A stretch of 64,000 bases of DNA from VAZQ01 sp045811525 (GTDB lineage Bacteria > Pseudomonadota > Alphaproteobacteria > Rhizobiales > Xanthobacteraceae). The DNA lies in contig JBJMTV010000016.1 in the NCBI GenBank assembly GCA_045811525.1, positions 1 to 64,000 on the forward strand, in the 5' to 3' direction. Both the position numbers and the translations under genes were made by a program. This document shows, piece after piece, positions 45,758 through 54,044 of the stretch. Positions within the stretch are counted from its first letter, which is position 1. The number at the start of each line of letters is the position of its first letter. Under the pieces are notes generated by a model, which worked only from the letters and a program-made list of their open reading frames with translations, was not told the DNA's origin and ran no database searches.

Positions 45758-46815
45758 GAGTGTCCTCCCTGCGAAGCGGGCTCGCCTTTGGCGCCTCTCT
45801 CTTCGTTGTACAGCTTGGCAACCAGGCGGCGCGCCAGGACGCTCGCCATGCGGCGGCGGTAATGACCCGGGGTGAATGTCGTCTTCATCGACATGATCTG
45901 ATCACGTGTCAGCTCGTCGAGGCGCCTCATCACCGCCGCATCAAGCACGCTGCCGCAAAGTGATGCAGTGCCCTCGAGCAGCACCGGCCGCGGATTGGTA
46001 CCGGTAAAGGCCACGCGCAGATCGGTCAGCAGATCGCCCTCGCGCCGCAGCGCGACGGCGACGCCGGCAACGGGATATTCAATCGAGCGGCGGATGCGGA
46101 TCTTTTCGTAGCCTGAGCGCAGGCCGGCGGTATTGGTGGCGCGAACAGCCGTGATCACCTCGCCGGGCCGCAGTGCCAGGTACTGCCTGCCATCGCCGAG
46201 GGTCTCGGACATCGGCTGATCCTGCCGGGCGTAGCCGATATAGAGCTGTGCCAGCGGGAGGCTGCGCTTGCCCGCAGGGCCGGCGAGGTCAACCTCCGCC
46301 CGCAACGTGAGCAGCGCGGGTGCGAGATCGCCACTGAAGGTGGCGAAGCACACGCCTCGGCTCTTTGGTGCGACGTGGCAGATCTCACCGATGGTCTTGA
46401 GGCAATGATTGTTGGCCGAGCGCCACCACTCGCTCTGATTATAGAACAGGCAGCGGGTGTCGAGACAGAGGTTGCCCCCGACCGTGCCCATGTGACGGTG
46501 TGTCGGGCCGGCTACGCCATGCGCCGCCTGAGCGACGACAGGATAATGTGTGGCGACGCCCGGGTCTGCCGCAAGCTCGGCAAGGGTAACAGACGCTCCT
46601 ACCTCGAGCGTCTCTGCGTCCGCTCTGAACGCGCGCAACTCCTCGACCGCATTCATATCGATGAGCACGGGCGGCGCGACAATGCCGCGTCGAATATTGA
46701 CCAACAGATCGGTGCCGCCGCCCAGGGGATAGCTGTCGGGATGGGCCGCGCGCGCGCTGATCACCTCATGCAGAGTGCGGGGGCGAATGAGCTCGAAACG
46801 CGGGAGCGCGTCCAT
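45754..46815 (-). CDS. hcrB: 4-hydroxybenzoyl-CoA reductase beta (FAD and extra [4Fe-4S]) subunit
   Basis: A 353-residue FAD-binding subunit (PLGGGTDLLVN; TVGGNLCLDT). It carries the insertion peculiar to 4-hydroxybenzoyl-CoA reductase: C122, C138, C146 and C156 (HCLK, EICHVAP contexts), the ligands of the additional [4Fe-4S] cluster that lets the enzyme work at very low potential. Ordinary xanthine-dehydrogenase FAD subunits lack it. The last spacing is one residue longer than I recall for the Thauera enzyme. The start at 46815 gives an ATGA overlap with hcrA. The enzyme removes the para-hydroxyl of 4-hydroxybenzoyl-CoA, giving benzoyl-CoA. Confidence 0.92.
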   Translation of the reverse strand: MDALPRFELIRPRTLHEVISARAAHPDSYPLGGGTDLLVNIRRGIVAPPVLIDMNAVEELRAFRADAETLEVGASVTLAELAADPGVATHYPVVAQAAHGVAGPTHRHMGTVGGNLCLDTRCLFYNQSEWWRSANNHCLKTIGEICHVAPKSRGVCFATFSGDLAPALLTLRAEVDLAGPAGKRSLPLAQLYIGYARQDQPMSETLGDGRQYLALRPGEVITAVRATNTAGLRSGYEKIRIRRSIEYPVAGVAVALRREGDLLTDLRVAFTGTNPRPVLLEGTASLCGSVLDAAVMRRLDELTRDQIMSMKTTFTPGHYRRRMASVLARRLVAKLYNEERGAKGEPASQGGHS

Positions 46816-49142
46816 CAGGCGGCTGCGATTGACTTGCCGCCGGCGCTTCGGCGCTCGCGTTTCTCGAGAGCTGCAAAGACCCGATCGGGCGTCACCGGCA
46901 GATCGTTGAAGCGCAACCCAATCGCGTCGGCGATGGCATTGGTGAGCGCAGGCAGGAAGGCCGCGAGCGAGCCCTCCCCCGCTTCCTTCGCGCCGAACGG
47001 CCCATGCGGGTCGTTGCTTTCGACGATACCGACTTCGATCGGCGGCGAGTCCTGAATCGTTGGCACGCGATAGTCGAGCATGTTGCCGGTGATCATCAGC
47101 CCCTGATGATAGCCGACCTCCTCGCTCATGGCCTGACCCATGCCCATCCACACCGAGCCCTGCACCTGGCCCTCGACCGTGAGACGGTTGAGGGCCTTGC
47201 CACAGTCATGCGCGACCCAGACCTTGTCGACCGTGACGACCCCGGTGTCCTCGTCGACACTGACCTCGACCACCTGTGCGGAATAGCTGTAGCCCATGGT
47301 GCCGCCGATCGCCGCGCCGCGATACTTCTTGCCGCCGTGCGACTCGGGGATGGTCGAGTAGTTGCCAGTGACAGTTATGGTGCCGCTGTCCTTCAGCGCC
47401 TCCGTGACCACCTCGTTGAAGCTGAGCCCCTTGTCCTGAGCCCCTGCACGGTAGAGCTCGCCGAGGCACTCAATCTCCTCGGGCTTCGCCTCGAGCCTGC
47501 GGGCCGCCGCCGCAGTCAGCACGCGTTTGAGATTTTGTGCGGCATCGATGGCCGCGTTGCCGACCATGAAGGTGACACGCGACGAGTAGCTGCCGTTGTC
47601 CTTGGGGACGACCTCGCTGTCGCCCGTCACAACGCGCACACGCGTCAGATCAAGCCCGAGCACCTCGGCCACGGTTTGCGCCAGAATCGTCGTTGAGCCT
47701 TGGCCGATGTCGGCCGCGCCGGACAGCACCACCAGTGACCCATCGAAATCGAGCTTGATCTTGACTGTTGCATGCGGCTCGCCAGTCCAGTTCACCGGCC
47801 GGGACGCGCCGCTGATGTAGTGTGAGCACGCGAAGCCCAGGCCCTTGCCCTTGGGCATGCTTCCCTTGCGCGCGGCCCAGCGGCTCTCGCGCGCGACCCA
47901 ATCGACGCATTCAGGCAAGCCGTAGCTGTTCACCATGAGATCGTTGTCGGTGCGTGTCGGCGCCTTGAGATAGTTGATGCGGCGAGCCGCCATGGCGTCC
48001 ACGCCGAGCTCGTGCGCCATCTCATCGAGCAGGCTCTCGAAGGCGAAGCGCACGTCCACGGTGCCATGCCCACGGAAGGCGCCGCACGGCGGCGTGTTGG
48101 TGAGCACGCGCTTGCCGACGTACTTGACGTTGTGCAGATCGTAAATTGCGTAGAGCATCGAGCCGGCATAGAGGATCGTGACCACCCCGTACCCTGAATG
48201 GGCGCCGCCGCGCTGGATGCACTCGCATTCCACTGCGGTAATGCGGCCGTCGCGGCGCATCCCGAGCTTGAGCCGGATGTCCGTCTCGGGCCTGCCGCGG
48301 TGGGTGATGAAGGTTTCCTCCCGATCAATGACCATGCGCACGGCGCCGCCGGCTCGGCGCGCCAGCAGCGCGGCAATGAGCTCGATGTTGAGACACTCGG
48401 TCCGGCAGCCAAAACCACCACCGACATGCGGCTTCACCACGCGAATGCGCGACATGTCCATCTCGAGCGTCTGCGCCAACATCAGGTGCACGTAATAAGG
48501 CACCTGCGTGCTCGCATGCACGGTCATGCGGTCGCGTACGGCATCGTAATCCGCGACAGCGGCATGCATCTCCATCTGATTCTGGCAGACCTCGGGGCAA
48601 TTATAGCTCGCCTCGCGCACCAGGTCGGCCGCGGCGAACCCCTGCTCCACGTTGCCAAGCTCGAACAGCACATCGCGCTCGATGTTGCCCAACTTGCGCT
48701 GATGGATGAGCACGGCGTCCGGGGCGAGCGCCGCCTGCGCGGTGAAATAGGCCGGAAGCTCGCGCACCTGCAGTTTGATCAATCGGATCGCCCGCTCGGC
48801 GGTAGCGTCATCGACCGCCGCGACGGCAGCGACAGGCTCGCCGCGGTAGCGCACCTTGTCACGCGCCAGCGGGTGCTCACTGCGGGCAATCGGCAGCACG
48901 CCAAAGGTCTTGTCGCAGTCGGCGCCGGTCACGATCGCCACCACACCCGGAAGCCGCAGCGCTTCGGCCACGTCAACGTTCAGGATCTCGGCATGCGCGT
49001 AGGGGCTGCGATAGATGCGCCCCGCCAGCATGCCTGGGCTCAGGAGATCGGCTGTGTACTTGGCGCGGCCGGACACCTTCTCCGGGCCGTCCAGCATCGG
49101 CACATAGCCGCCGATGTTTCGCGCCGGTGCCGCCTCGCTCAC
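46815..49142 (-). CDS. hcrA: 4-hydroxybenzoyl-CoA reductase alpha (molybdopterin) subunit
   Basis: A 775-residue molybdenum subunit of the xanthine oxidase family. GGGFGCRTE, TNTPPCGAFRGHGTVD, GAADIGQGS and PFGAKEAGEG mark the molybdopterin-cytosine-dinucleotide and Mo sites, and length and motif order agree with known HcrA/HbaC-type sequences. Residues upstream of the first motif begin GGYVPMLDGPEKVSGRAKYT, as expected. It overlaps hcrC (upstream) and hcrB (downstream) by four bases each. Confidence 0.9.
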   Translation of the reverse strand: MSEAAPARNIGGYVPMLDGPEKVSGRAKYTADLLSPGMLAGRIYRSPYAHAEILNVDVAEALRLPGVVAIVTGADCDKTFGVLPIARSEHPLARDKVRYRGEPVAAVAAVDDATAERAIRLIKLQVRELPAYFTAQAALAPDAVLIHQRKLGNIERDVLFELGNVEQGFAAADLVREASYNCPEVCQNQMEMHAAVADYDAVRDRMTVHASTQVPYYVHLMLAQTLEMDMSRIRVVKPHVGGGFGCRTECLNIELIAALLARRAGGAVRMVIDREETFITHRGRPETDIRLKLGMRRDGRITAVECECIQRGGAHSGYGVVTILYAGSMLYAIYDLHNVKYVGKRVLTNTPPCGAFRGHGTVDVRFAFESLLDEMAHELGVDAMAARRINYLKAPTRTDNDLMVNSYGLPECVDWVARESRWAARKGSMPKGKGLGFACSHYISGASRPVNWTGEPHATVKIKLDFDGSLVVLSGAADIGQGSTTILAQTVAEVLGLDLTRVRVVTGDSEVVPKDNGSYSSRVTFMVGNAAIDAAQNLKRVLTAAAARRLEAKPEEIECLGELYRAGAQDKGLSFNEVVTEALKDSGTITVTGNYSTIPESHGGKKYRGAAIGGTMGYSYSAQVVEVSVDEDTGVVTVDKVWVAHDCGKALNRLTVEGQVQGSVWMGMGQAMSEEVGYHQGLMITGNMLDYRVPTIQDSPPIEVGIVESNDPHGPFGAKEAGEGSLAAFLPALTNAIADAIGLRFNDLPVTPDRVFAALEKRERRSAGGKSIAAA

Positions 49143-49621
49143 GGCGTCGCTCCGCCGGCGTTGAGCTCAGCCGCGTATTGCACGGCTTCGATGATTTTGA
49201 CGTAGCCGGTACAGCGGCAGATATTGCTGCCAAGAGCCTCGCGGATTTCAGCCTCAGTCGGAGCTGGATTGGCACGCAGCAGGCCGGCTGCGGCCATGAT
49301 GAAACCGGGCGTGCAATAGCCGCATTGGGCTCCGAGCTTCTCGTGAAAGCCGCGCTGGACCGCCGAGAGCCGGCCACCAGTGCCGAGCGACTCGACCGTG
49401 TCGATACGCCGGCCTGCCATGCTGGCGGCCAAAGTCAAACAGGACAATCGCGCGCGATCATCGACGAGAACAGTGCAGGCGCCGCATTCGCCGCCGTCGC
49501 AGCCGGTCTTGGTACCCGTTAACCCCACGACCTCGCGGAGGTAATCCAGCAACAGCAGATTGTCCGGGACCGCGTCAACGCGAGACCGCCCATTGAGCGT
49601 GAGTTCCAGAACGCGCGCCAT
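49139..49621 (-). CDS. hcrC: 4-hydroxybenzoyl-CoA reductase gamma (two [2Fe-2S]) subunit
   Basis: A 160-residue protein with two [2Fe-2S] domains: the plant-ferredoxin-type loop CDGGECGACTVLVDD with a later cysteine, and the helical domain motifs QCGYCTPGFIM and NICRCTGY. This is the electron-input subunit of the trimeric enzyme. It is first in the operon; the divergent DUF2293 gene starts 118 bases away. Confidence 0.92.
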   Translation of the reverse strand: MARVLELTLNGRSRVDAVPDNLLLLDYLREVVGLTGTKTGCDGGECGACTVLVDDRARLSCLTLAASMAGRRIDTVESLGTGGRLSAVQRGFHEKLGAQCGYCTPGFIMAAAGLLRANPAPTEAEIREALGSNICRCTGYVKIIEAVQYAAELNAGGATP

Positions 49622-49739
49622 GCCACGTTTTTATCAAGAACGGGCATCCCTTACAAATGCGCACCCCGCCACGGCGCCGCGATGCGCTGAGTTATGCTTG
49701 GATTAGCGGGCTTAAGCCTCCGTGCTATTGGACGACGCT

Positions 49740-50036
49740 ATGCCTCGACGCCAGGACATCGAGCACGCACTGCAGCGCTTGGCGCCTCGCATCCCGGCGC
49801 ACGAATTCGCCGTCGTGCTTGATCACGCGCTGAACAGCGCGGGTCTGCGCAAGGCTGCAGCGGACAGCGCCGCGTGGTTATCACTGGTTGCTTACGCCCG
49901 GCACAGCGCAACGGATTACGACGAGCTGCTGGACGAGGGCTATGACCAAGACAGCGCGCGTCACTTCGTCCGCGCAGAGCTAGAGGACGTCCTCAGAGCG
50001 TGGGGCGTGCGGCGGCCGCTCGCCTCCTCAGATTAG
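49740..50036 (+). CDS. Small hypothetical protein, DUF2293-like
   Basis: About 98 residues, strongly helical, acidic towards the C-terminus. The segment DYDELLDEGYDQDSARHF resembles the conserved region of DUF2293 proteins, whose function is unknown. ATG at 49740 is chosen; a GTG 18 bases upstream is also possible. It is divergent from hcrC and convergent with the Gly-rich gene. No cysteine, signal peptide or membrane segment. Confidence 0.6.
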   Translation: MPRRQDIEHALQRLAPRIPAHEFAVVLDHALNSAGLRKAAADSAAWLSLVAYARHSATDYDELLDEGYDQDSARHFVRAELEDVLRAWGVRRPLASSD

Positions 50037-50085
50037 GAAACGAGCGGCCGAAACCAACCCTAGAAAAGGTTACGAGCGCTGCTCT

Positions 50086-50463
50086 TCAGCGGCGTCCGCC
50101 ACGGCCGCCCCCACCGGCAAAGCTGCGTCCGCCGACGCTGCGTCCGCCCACATGGCCGCGTCCGCCGACATAGGCGCGCCCGCCGACATAGCCACGCCCG
50201 GCGTAAGCCCGCCCGCGATAGACCGGCCGGCCATAGACCCGGCCGCGATAGAGGGGGACCGCGCGTCCATAGCCGCACCCGGTGCCGAAGCCCCAAGGAT
50301 GCCGATGCACCCACCCTGGGACACAGTGCACCTGTTGCGCCACGCTGCTCTCCCCGACAGCCGCCAGCAATCCGCTGGCTCCGCTCAGTGGCAAGGCATT
50401 AGCACCGCTCGCTGTCGCGAGCGCGAGCAGCGCCGTTGCGAATGTCAACTTCAGTGTACGCAT
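50086..50463 (-). CDS. Secreted Gly/Arg/Tyr-rich repeat protein
   Basis: A 125-residue protein with a signal peptide (LTFATALLALATASGANA) followed by a two-cysteine core (HCVPGWVHRHPWGFGTGCG) and a C-terminal low-complexity tail built of YVGGR/RGHVGG-like units. Similar small secreted proteins are common in rhizobial genomes and are uncharacterised. The ATG at 50463 is chosen because the signal peptide begins there; upstream in-frame codons give no sensible N-terminus. Possible envelope or metal-related role is speculation. Confidence 0.65.
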   Translation of the reverse strand: MRTLKLTFATALLALATASGANALPLSGASGLLAAVGESSVAQQVHCVPGWVHRHPWGFGTGCGYGRAVPLYRGRVYGRPVYRGRAYAGRGYVGGRAYVGGRGHVGGRSVGGRSFAGGGGRGGRR

Positions 50464-50716
50464 GTTGCTTTCCCTCACGTCATTTCTCCTTCGTCCGCAT
50501 ACAGGCGGAGCATGAATCAGCACGCAGTGTGCATCCTCGTAGCTGAACCTCCCATGAATAAACCCATGCCATTACGTGCAAATTACGAGGCGACGTTCAT
50601 CATGAGTTGCGCCGGTGCCGTGTTGTCGCACCCCGACACCGAACGATGGAGCGCCCGGTCGAAGACCGATGCGGCGCTACAGAGCCGCTGCTAGCAAGCT
50701 TTACACCTCCAGACGG

Positions 50717-51142
50717 TCAAGTCCGAAACCGCTCCATGACCTCAGCGGGAATAGGAATGCTCCTCAGCTTGACCGGGTTATCCGGATCCTGCGTGGCCCA
50801 TACCCGCGTCTCGCTGCCCTCGACCGAAAGCTCGCCGTGGATGGAGATGCGATGTCTCACCTCGAAGCTCGAGCGGCGAAACTCGTGCACCTCTGAGGCG
50901 ATCTCCGCGTGATCGTTGAACCTTGCAGGCTTCAGGAAGCGCGCCCTGGCATCGACCAGCGGAATGCCCAAGACCCCGAAGGTTTTGCCGAGATCGCTCG
51001 GCCGCACCCCGAGCGCGGTCTCGAACAGCAACCAAGAGCTCCAATCGAAGTACTCGAAGAAGCGGCTGTTGAAAACGATTCCGGCGGGGTCGCAATGTCC
51101 CCATTCGATGACGAATTGCCGCCGAAACACGAGATTTGCCAT
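50717..51142 (-). CDS. 4-hydroxybenzoyl-CoA thioesterase-like hotdog protein
   Basis: A 141-residue single hotdog domain. EWGHCDPAGIVFNSRFFEYFD matches the active-site helix of the 4-hydroxybenzoyl-CoA thioesterase family (CDPAGIVF, with the catalytic aspartate). It would hydrolyse aryl- or acyl-CoA esters. Nearby hcrCAB and the aryl-CoA ligase make 4-hydroxybenzoyl-CoA a plausible substrate, although this would oppose the ligase; a CoA-recycling safety valve or a different acyl group are alternatives. Confidence 0.85.
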   Translation of the reverse strand: MANLVFRRQFVIEWGHCDPAGIVFNSRFFEYFDWSSWLLFETALGVRPSDLGKTFGVLGIPLVDARARFLKPARFNDHAEIASEVHEFRRSSFEVRHRISIHGELSVEGSETRVWATQDPDNPVKLRSIPIPAEVMERFRT

Positions 51143-51493
51143 TCCTCATCCGCCGTATGCGGCAGCACAACCACCCTTTGCCGCGGAGATCAATTCGCAC
51201 CCGGAGTCCTGGGGCGAGGAGCACCTTGCGAACGCTTGGCTTACGTGTAGCTGAACAAAGCATGTGCCACATACCAAATGTTCGCATGCAACTCGCAGCA
51301 ACCCTTCTCCCCCGCGGCTGCCGTCATAACTTGGCCGCAGTCCTACACGCTCACGAGCGGCATGCGCAGCATCCGCGACGCGTCAGCCGCGCTGGGCTGG
51401 GCTCAGCTGTGGAATTGGCTGGCGACAGCCCACAGAACCTGCGATGCTCCTGCGGGCCGATCAGCCTTTTTCCTGCATTCCAGGTCGGTGTCG
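51143..51493. other. Intergenic region upstream of the TolC-family gene
   Basis: A 351-base gap between divergent genes. The plus-strand frame of the TolC gene stays open back to 51278, but the sequence there does not look like protein (no signal-peptide or family match), so I treat it as leader. I see no strong hairpin, repeat or recognisable promoter. Confidence 0.5.
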
Positions 51494-52921
51494 ATGCGCG
51501 TGGGGTTCGGCGTCTTGAGTGCGGCCATGCGCCGGCATGCCACCGGCACCCGAAGGCTCACCGCCCTCCTTGTCACGGCCTCGTGCATGGCATCCGTTGC
51601 TTGCGCCAGTGCGGAGCCTTTATCGGAAGCCCTGGTGCGCACGTATCAGGGCAACCCGCAGCTCAATGCAGAGCGGGCGCGCTTGCGCGGCACCGATGAA
51701 AATATCCCGCAGGCGCTCTCCGGGTACCGGCCGCAGATTATTGCCAGCCTGAGTGGCGGTCTGCAGGCCGTCCGCGTCCTGCTGCCGGACAACACTGTGC
51801 AGACCGCCACCCAACGCCCGTGGACCATCGGTCTGACCGTCACGCAGACCTTGTTCAATGGCTTCAAGACCGCGAATACGGTGCGCCAGTCGGAAGCGCA
51901 GGTGCGCTCGGGTCGGGAAGCCCTGCGCAATGTCGGTCAGGGCGTTCTGCTCGATGCTGTGACCGCCTACTCGAATGTGCTCGCCTTTCAGACGCTTGTC
52001 GAAGCGCAGCGTGTCAATCTCACCTTCCTGCGCGAGACCCTTGCCAGCACGCGCCGGCGCTATGAGGCCGGCGACGTAACTCCCACCGACGTATCGCAGG
52101 CAGAGGCCCGCGCCAGCCGCGGCATGGCCGACCTCAATGCTGCGGAGGTGTCGCTCGCAATCGCCCAAGCGACCTATGCGCAGGTCATCGGCACTGCCCC
52201 CGGGCGATTGATCCAACCTGAGCCCATCGACCGCTTGCTGCCGCGCACGCGCGAGGAGGCGCTGGCCATTGCCCGCAAGGACCATCCGGCCATTCTCGCT
52301 GCCATGTACGACACCGACATTGCCGTGCTCGCGATCAAGATTGCCGAAAGCGCGCTGATGCCGAACGTGACGGTGCAAGGAAACGTGCAAAGAAGCCGTG
52401 ACACCGATACCTCGCTCAGCACGCAGGCGCAGGACGTGGCGTCGATCCTTGGCCAAGCCACGATACCGATTTACGACGGCGGGCTCACTCCCTCGCAGGT
52501 CCGCCAAGCCAAGGAGCTGTCGAGCCAGAGCCGCATTGTCCTCGAGCAGATCCGCAATCAGACACAGACCGCCGTGATCAGCGCCTGGGCAAGCTTCGAG
52601 GGGTCAAAGATTGCGCTCTCCGCCTTTGAGGCCGAGGTGAGGGCCGCGAACCTCGCCTTGTCCGGTGTGCAGAAGGAGGCGCAGGGCGGGCAACGGACAA
52701 CGCTGGAAGTGTTGAATTCGCAGGGAGAGCTCATGGGCGCCCGGGCGCGCCTGATCGGGGCGCAACGCGACCGGGTGATTGCTGCCTACACACTGCTGAG
52801 CGCTACTGGCCGGCTTGACGTGAAGGCACTCGGCCTCAACACGCCCGATTACGCACCTGAGGTTCACTACCACCAGGTGCGGGATGCGTGGAAAGGGCTC
52901 CGCACCCCGGCGGGCCAGTAA
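51494..52921 (+). CDS. TolC-family outer-membrane efflux/secretion channel protein
   Basis: About 475 residues with a signal peptide (RRLTALLVTASCMASVACAS, cleaved before AEPLSEAL) and the duplicated TolC outer-membrane-factor repeats: SEALVRTYQGNPQLNAERA, GLTVTQTLFNGFKTANTVRQ in the first half, ATIPIYDGGLTPSQVRQAKE in the second. ATG at 51494 is preferred. TolC channels join inner-membrane transporters and membrane-fusion proteins; neither partner is in the window, so it is an orphan, shared by several pumps or secretion systems. Confidence 0.88.
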   Translation: MRVGFGVLSAAMRRHATGTRRLTALLVTASCMASVACASAEPLSEALVRTYQGNPQLNAERARLRGTDENIPQALSGYRPQIIASLSGGLQAVRVLLPDNTVQTATQRPWTIGLTVTQTLFNGFKTANTVRQSEAQVRSGREALRNVGQGVLLDAVTAYSNVLAFQTLVEAQRVNLTFLRETLASTRRRYEAGDVTPTDVSQAEARASRGMADLNAAEVSLAIAQATYAQVIGTAPGRLIQPEPIDRLLPRTREEALAIARKDHPAILAAMYDTDIAVLAIKIAESALMPNVTVQGNVQRSRDTDTSLSTQAQDVASILGQATIPIYDGGLTPSQVRQAKELSSQSRIVLEQIRNQTQTAVISAWASFEGSKIALSAFEAEVRAANLALSGVQKEAQGGQRTTLEVLNSQGELMGARARLIGAQRDRVIAAYTLLSATGRLDVKALGLNTPDYAPEVHYHQVRDAWKGLRTPAGQ

Positions 52922-52953
52922 CAGCGCAAACCGGCGAAGCTCGAGCCCTCAGC

Positions 52954-53967
52954 TCATAGCCAGCAGGCAAACCCCATGCCGCTGCCGGTGCCGGCCGATG
53001 AACGGTAGAGCGGCTGATAATCAATGACGGTCATGTCGAGGCCCACCTCTTTCATGACCCCTGCCACAGGGATCCAGTTCTTCAGCTCCGAGGTACCAGA
53101 GCGGAAGTTGTAGGACGGGATCGCCATCAACGCCTTCGCGTCCTTGCGCTGCATCGCCTCGAGGAAGCTTCGGTCGAGCTCCTCGTCCACCACGAAGTGC
53201 GACATGCCACCCGAGCCGATGACGGCGACACGCAAATCCGCCGTCCATGATGCGATGGCTTGCGCCAGAGCAGTGCCTAAGGAGAAGCAGCGCCGGACGC
53301 TCGGCTGGTTCGGGGGATAGAACGTGTTGATGAAAATCGGAACGGCGGGGACGACATTCTCCTTGATGATGCGCCGATAAACGAACCCGTAGGCATGCGG
53401 CAAGCCCGAGCTATTCGAGCTGGGCGATTGCGGCAGGCGAGCCGCGGCCGCAACATCGAAATCGCGCGTGACCAGTTGCTCTATGATATGCTGGCCCAGC
53501 GCCGGATGACCGGGATAGGTTTCCGTCGTCTTCCCGTGATGATTGGGCTCGGCGATCTCGATTCCCGGTGGCAACCGCTTCTTCTGCTCCTCGGAAAACG
53601 GAATGTTCTCGACCGTGTCGCCGAAGCACACCATGAAGGCCGGAATGTTGGCGTCCTCGAAGATCTCCATCTGATCGTTGCCGATGAGAACGGCCACATC
53701 CGGTTTGGCCTCTGCGAATATGCGCGCCATTTCCGCCATCGCTCGCTGGCAAGCCTCGTAGCGCTGCTGCTTGACGGGGAGCTTGATCTGCTCGTCCAGA
53801 TTCTCCTTCGCGCGCAACCTCTCTAGGTCGGCGAACTGGTATGTACCCTCGCGATAGACGAGCGCCGGGTTGCGGCGGTCCGCTTCCACCCGCCCACCCC
53901 ATTGCTCGGGAGGTGTCGCGAGCAACGGTCCGTGCGACGCAGCCATGCCGAGCACGATCTTTGCCAT
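52954..53967 (-). CDS. LigB-type class III extradiol ring-cleavage dioxygenase
   Basis: A 337-residue Fe(II) dioxygenase of the LigB superfamily. Typical stretches are MAASHGPLLATP (N-terminal His ligand), the PNHHGKTTETYPGHPAL loop, and GGMSHFVVDEELDRSFLEAM. It cleaves catecholic rings meta to the hydroxyls. The GGAGAGGAAG leader is a strong ribosome-binding site. It is the last gene of the operon with an alpha/beta hydrolase, which would naturally process its product. Confidence 0.9.
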   Translation of the reverse strand: MAKIVLGMAASHGPLLATPPEQWGGRVEADRRNPALVYREGTYQFADLERLRAKENLDEQIKLPVKQQRYEACQRAMAEMARIFAEAKPDVAVLIGNDQMEIFEDANIPAFMVCFGDTVENIPFSEEQKKRLPPGIEIAEPNHHGKTTETYPGHPALGQHIIEQLVTRDFDVAAAARLPQSPSSNSSGLPHAYGFVYRRIIKENVVPAVPIFINTFYPPNQPSVRRCFSLGTALAQAIASWTADLRVAVIGSGGMSHFVVDEELDRSFLEAMQRKDAKALMAIPSYNFRSGTSELKNWIPVAGVMKEVGLDMTVIDYQPLYRSSAGTGSGMGFACWL

Positions 53968-54044
53968 GACTTCCTCTCCATCGCGCGCCGAACGGGATGC
54001 GTCACAATGAATGCGCAGCGCTCTCCAACTGCGGCCTGCTGCAG

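Noticed and set aside
49633..49637. FNR/Anr site upstream of hcrC
   Set aside because: Only a TTGAT half-site, with no partner half at correct spacing, very close to the start codon.
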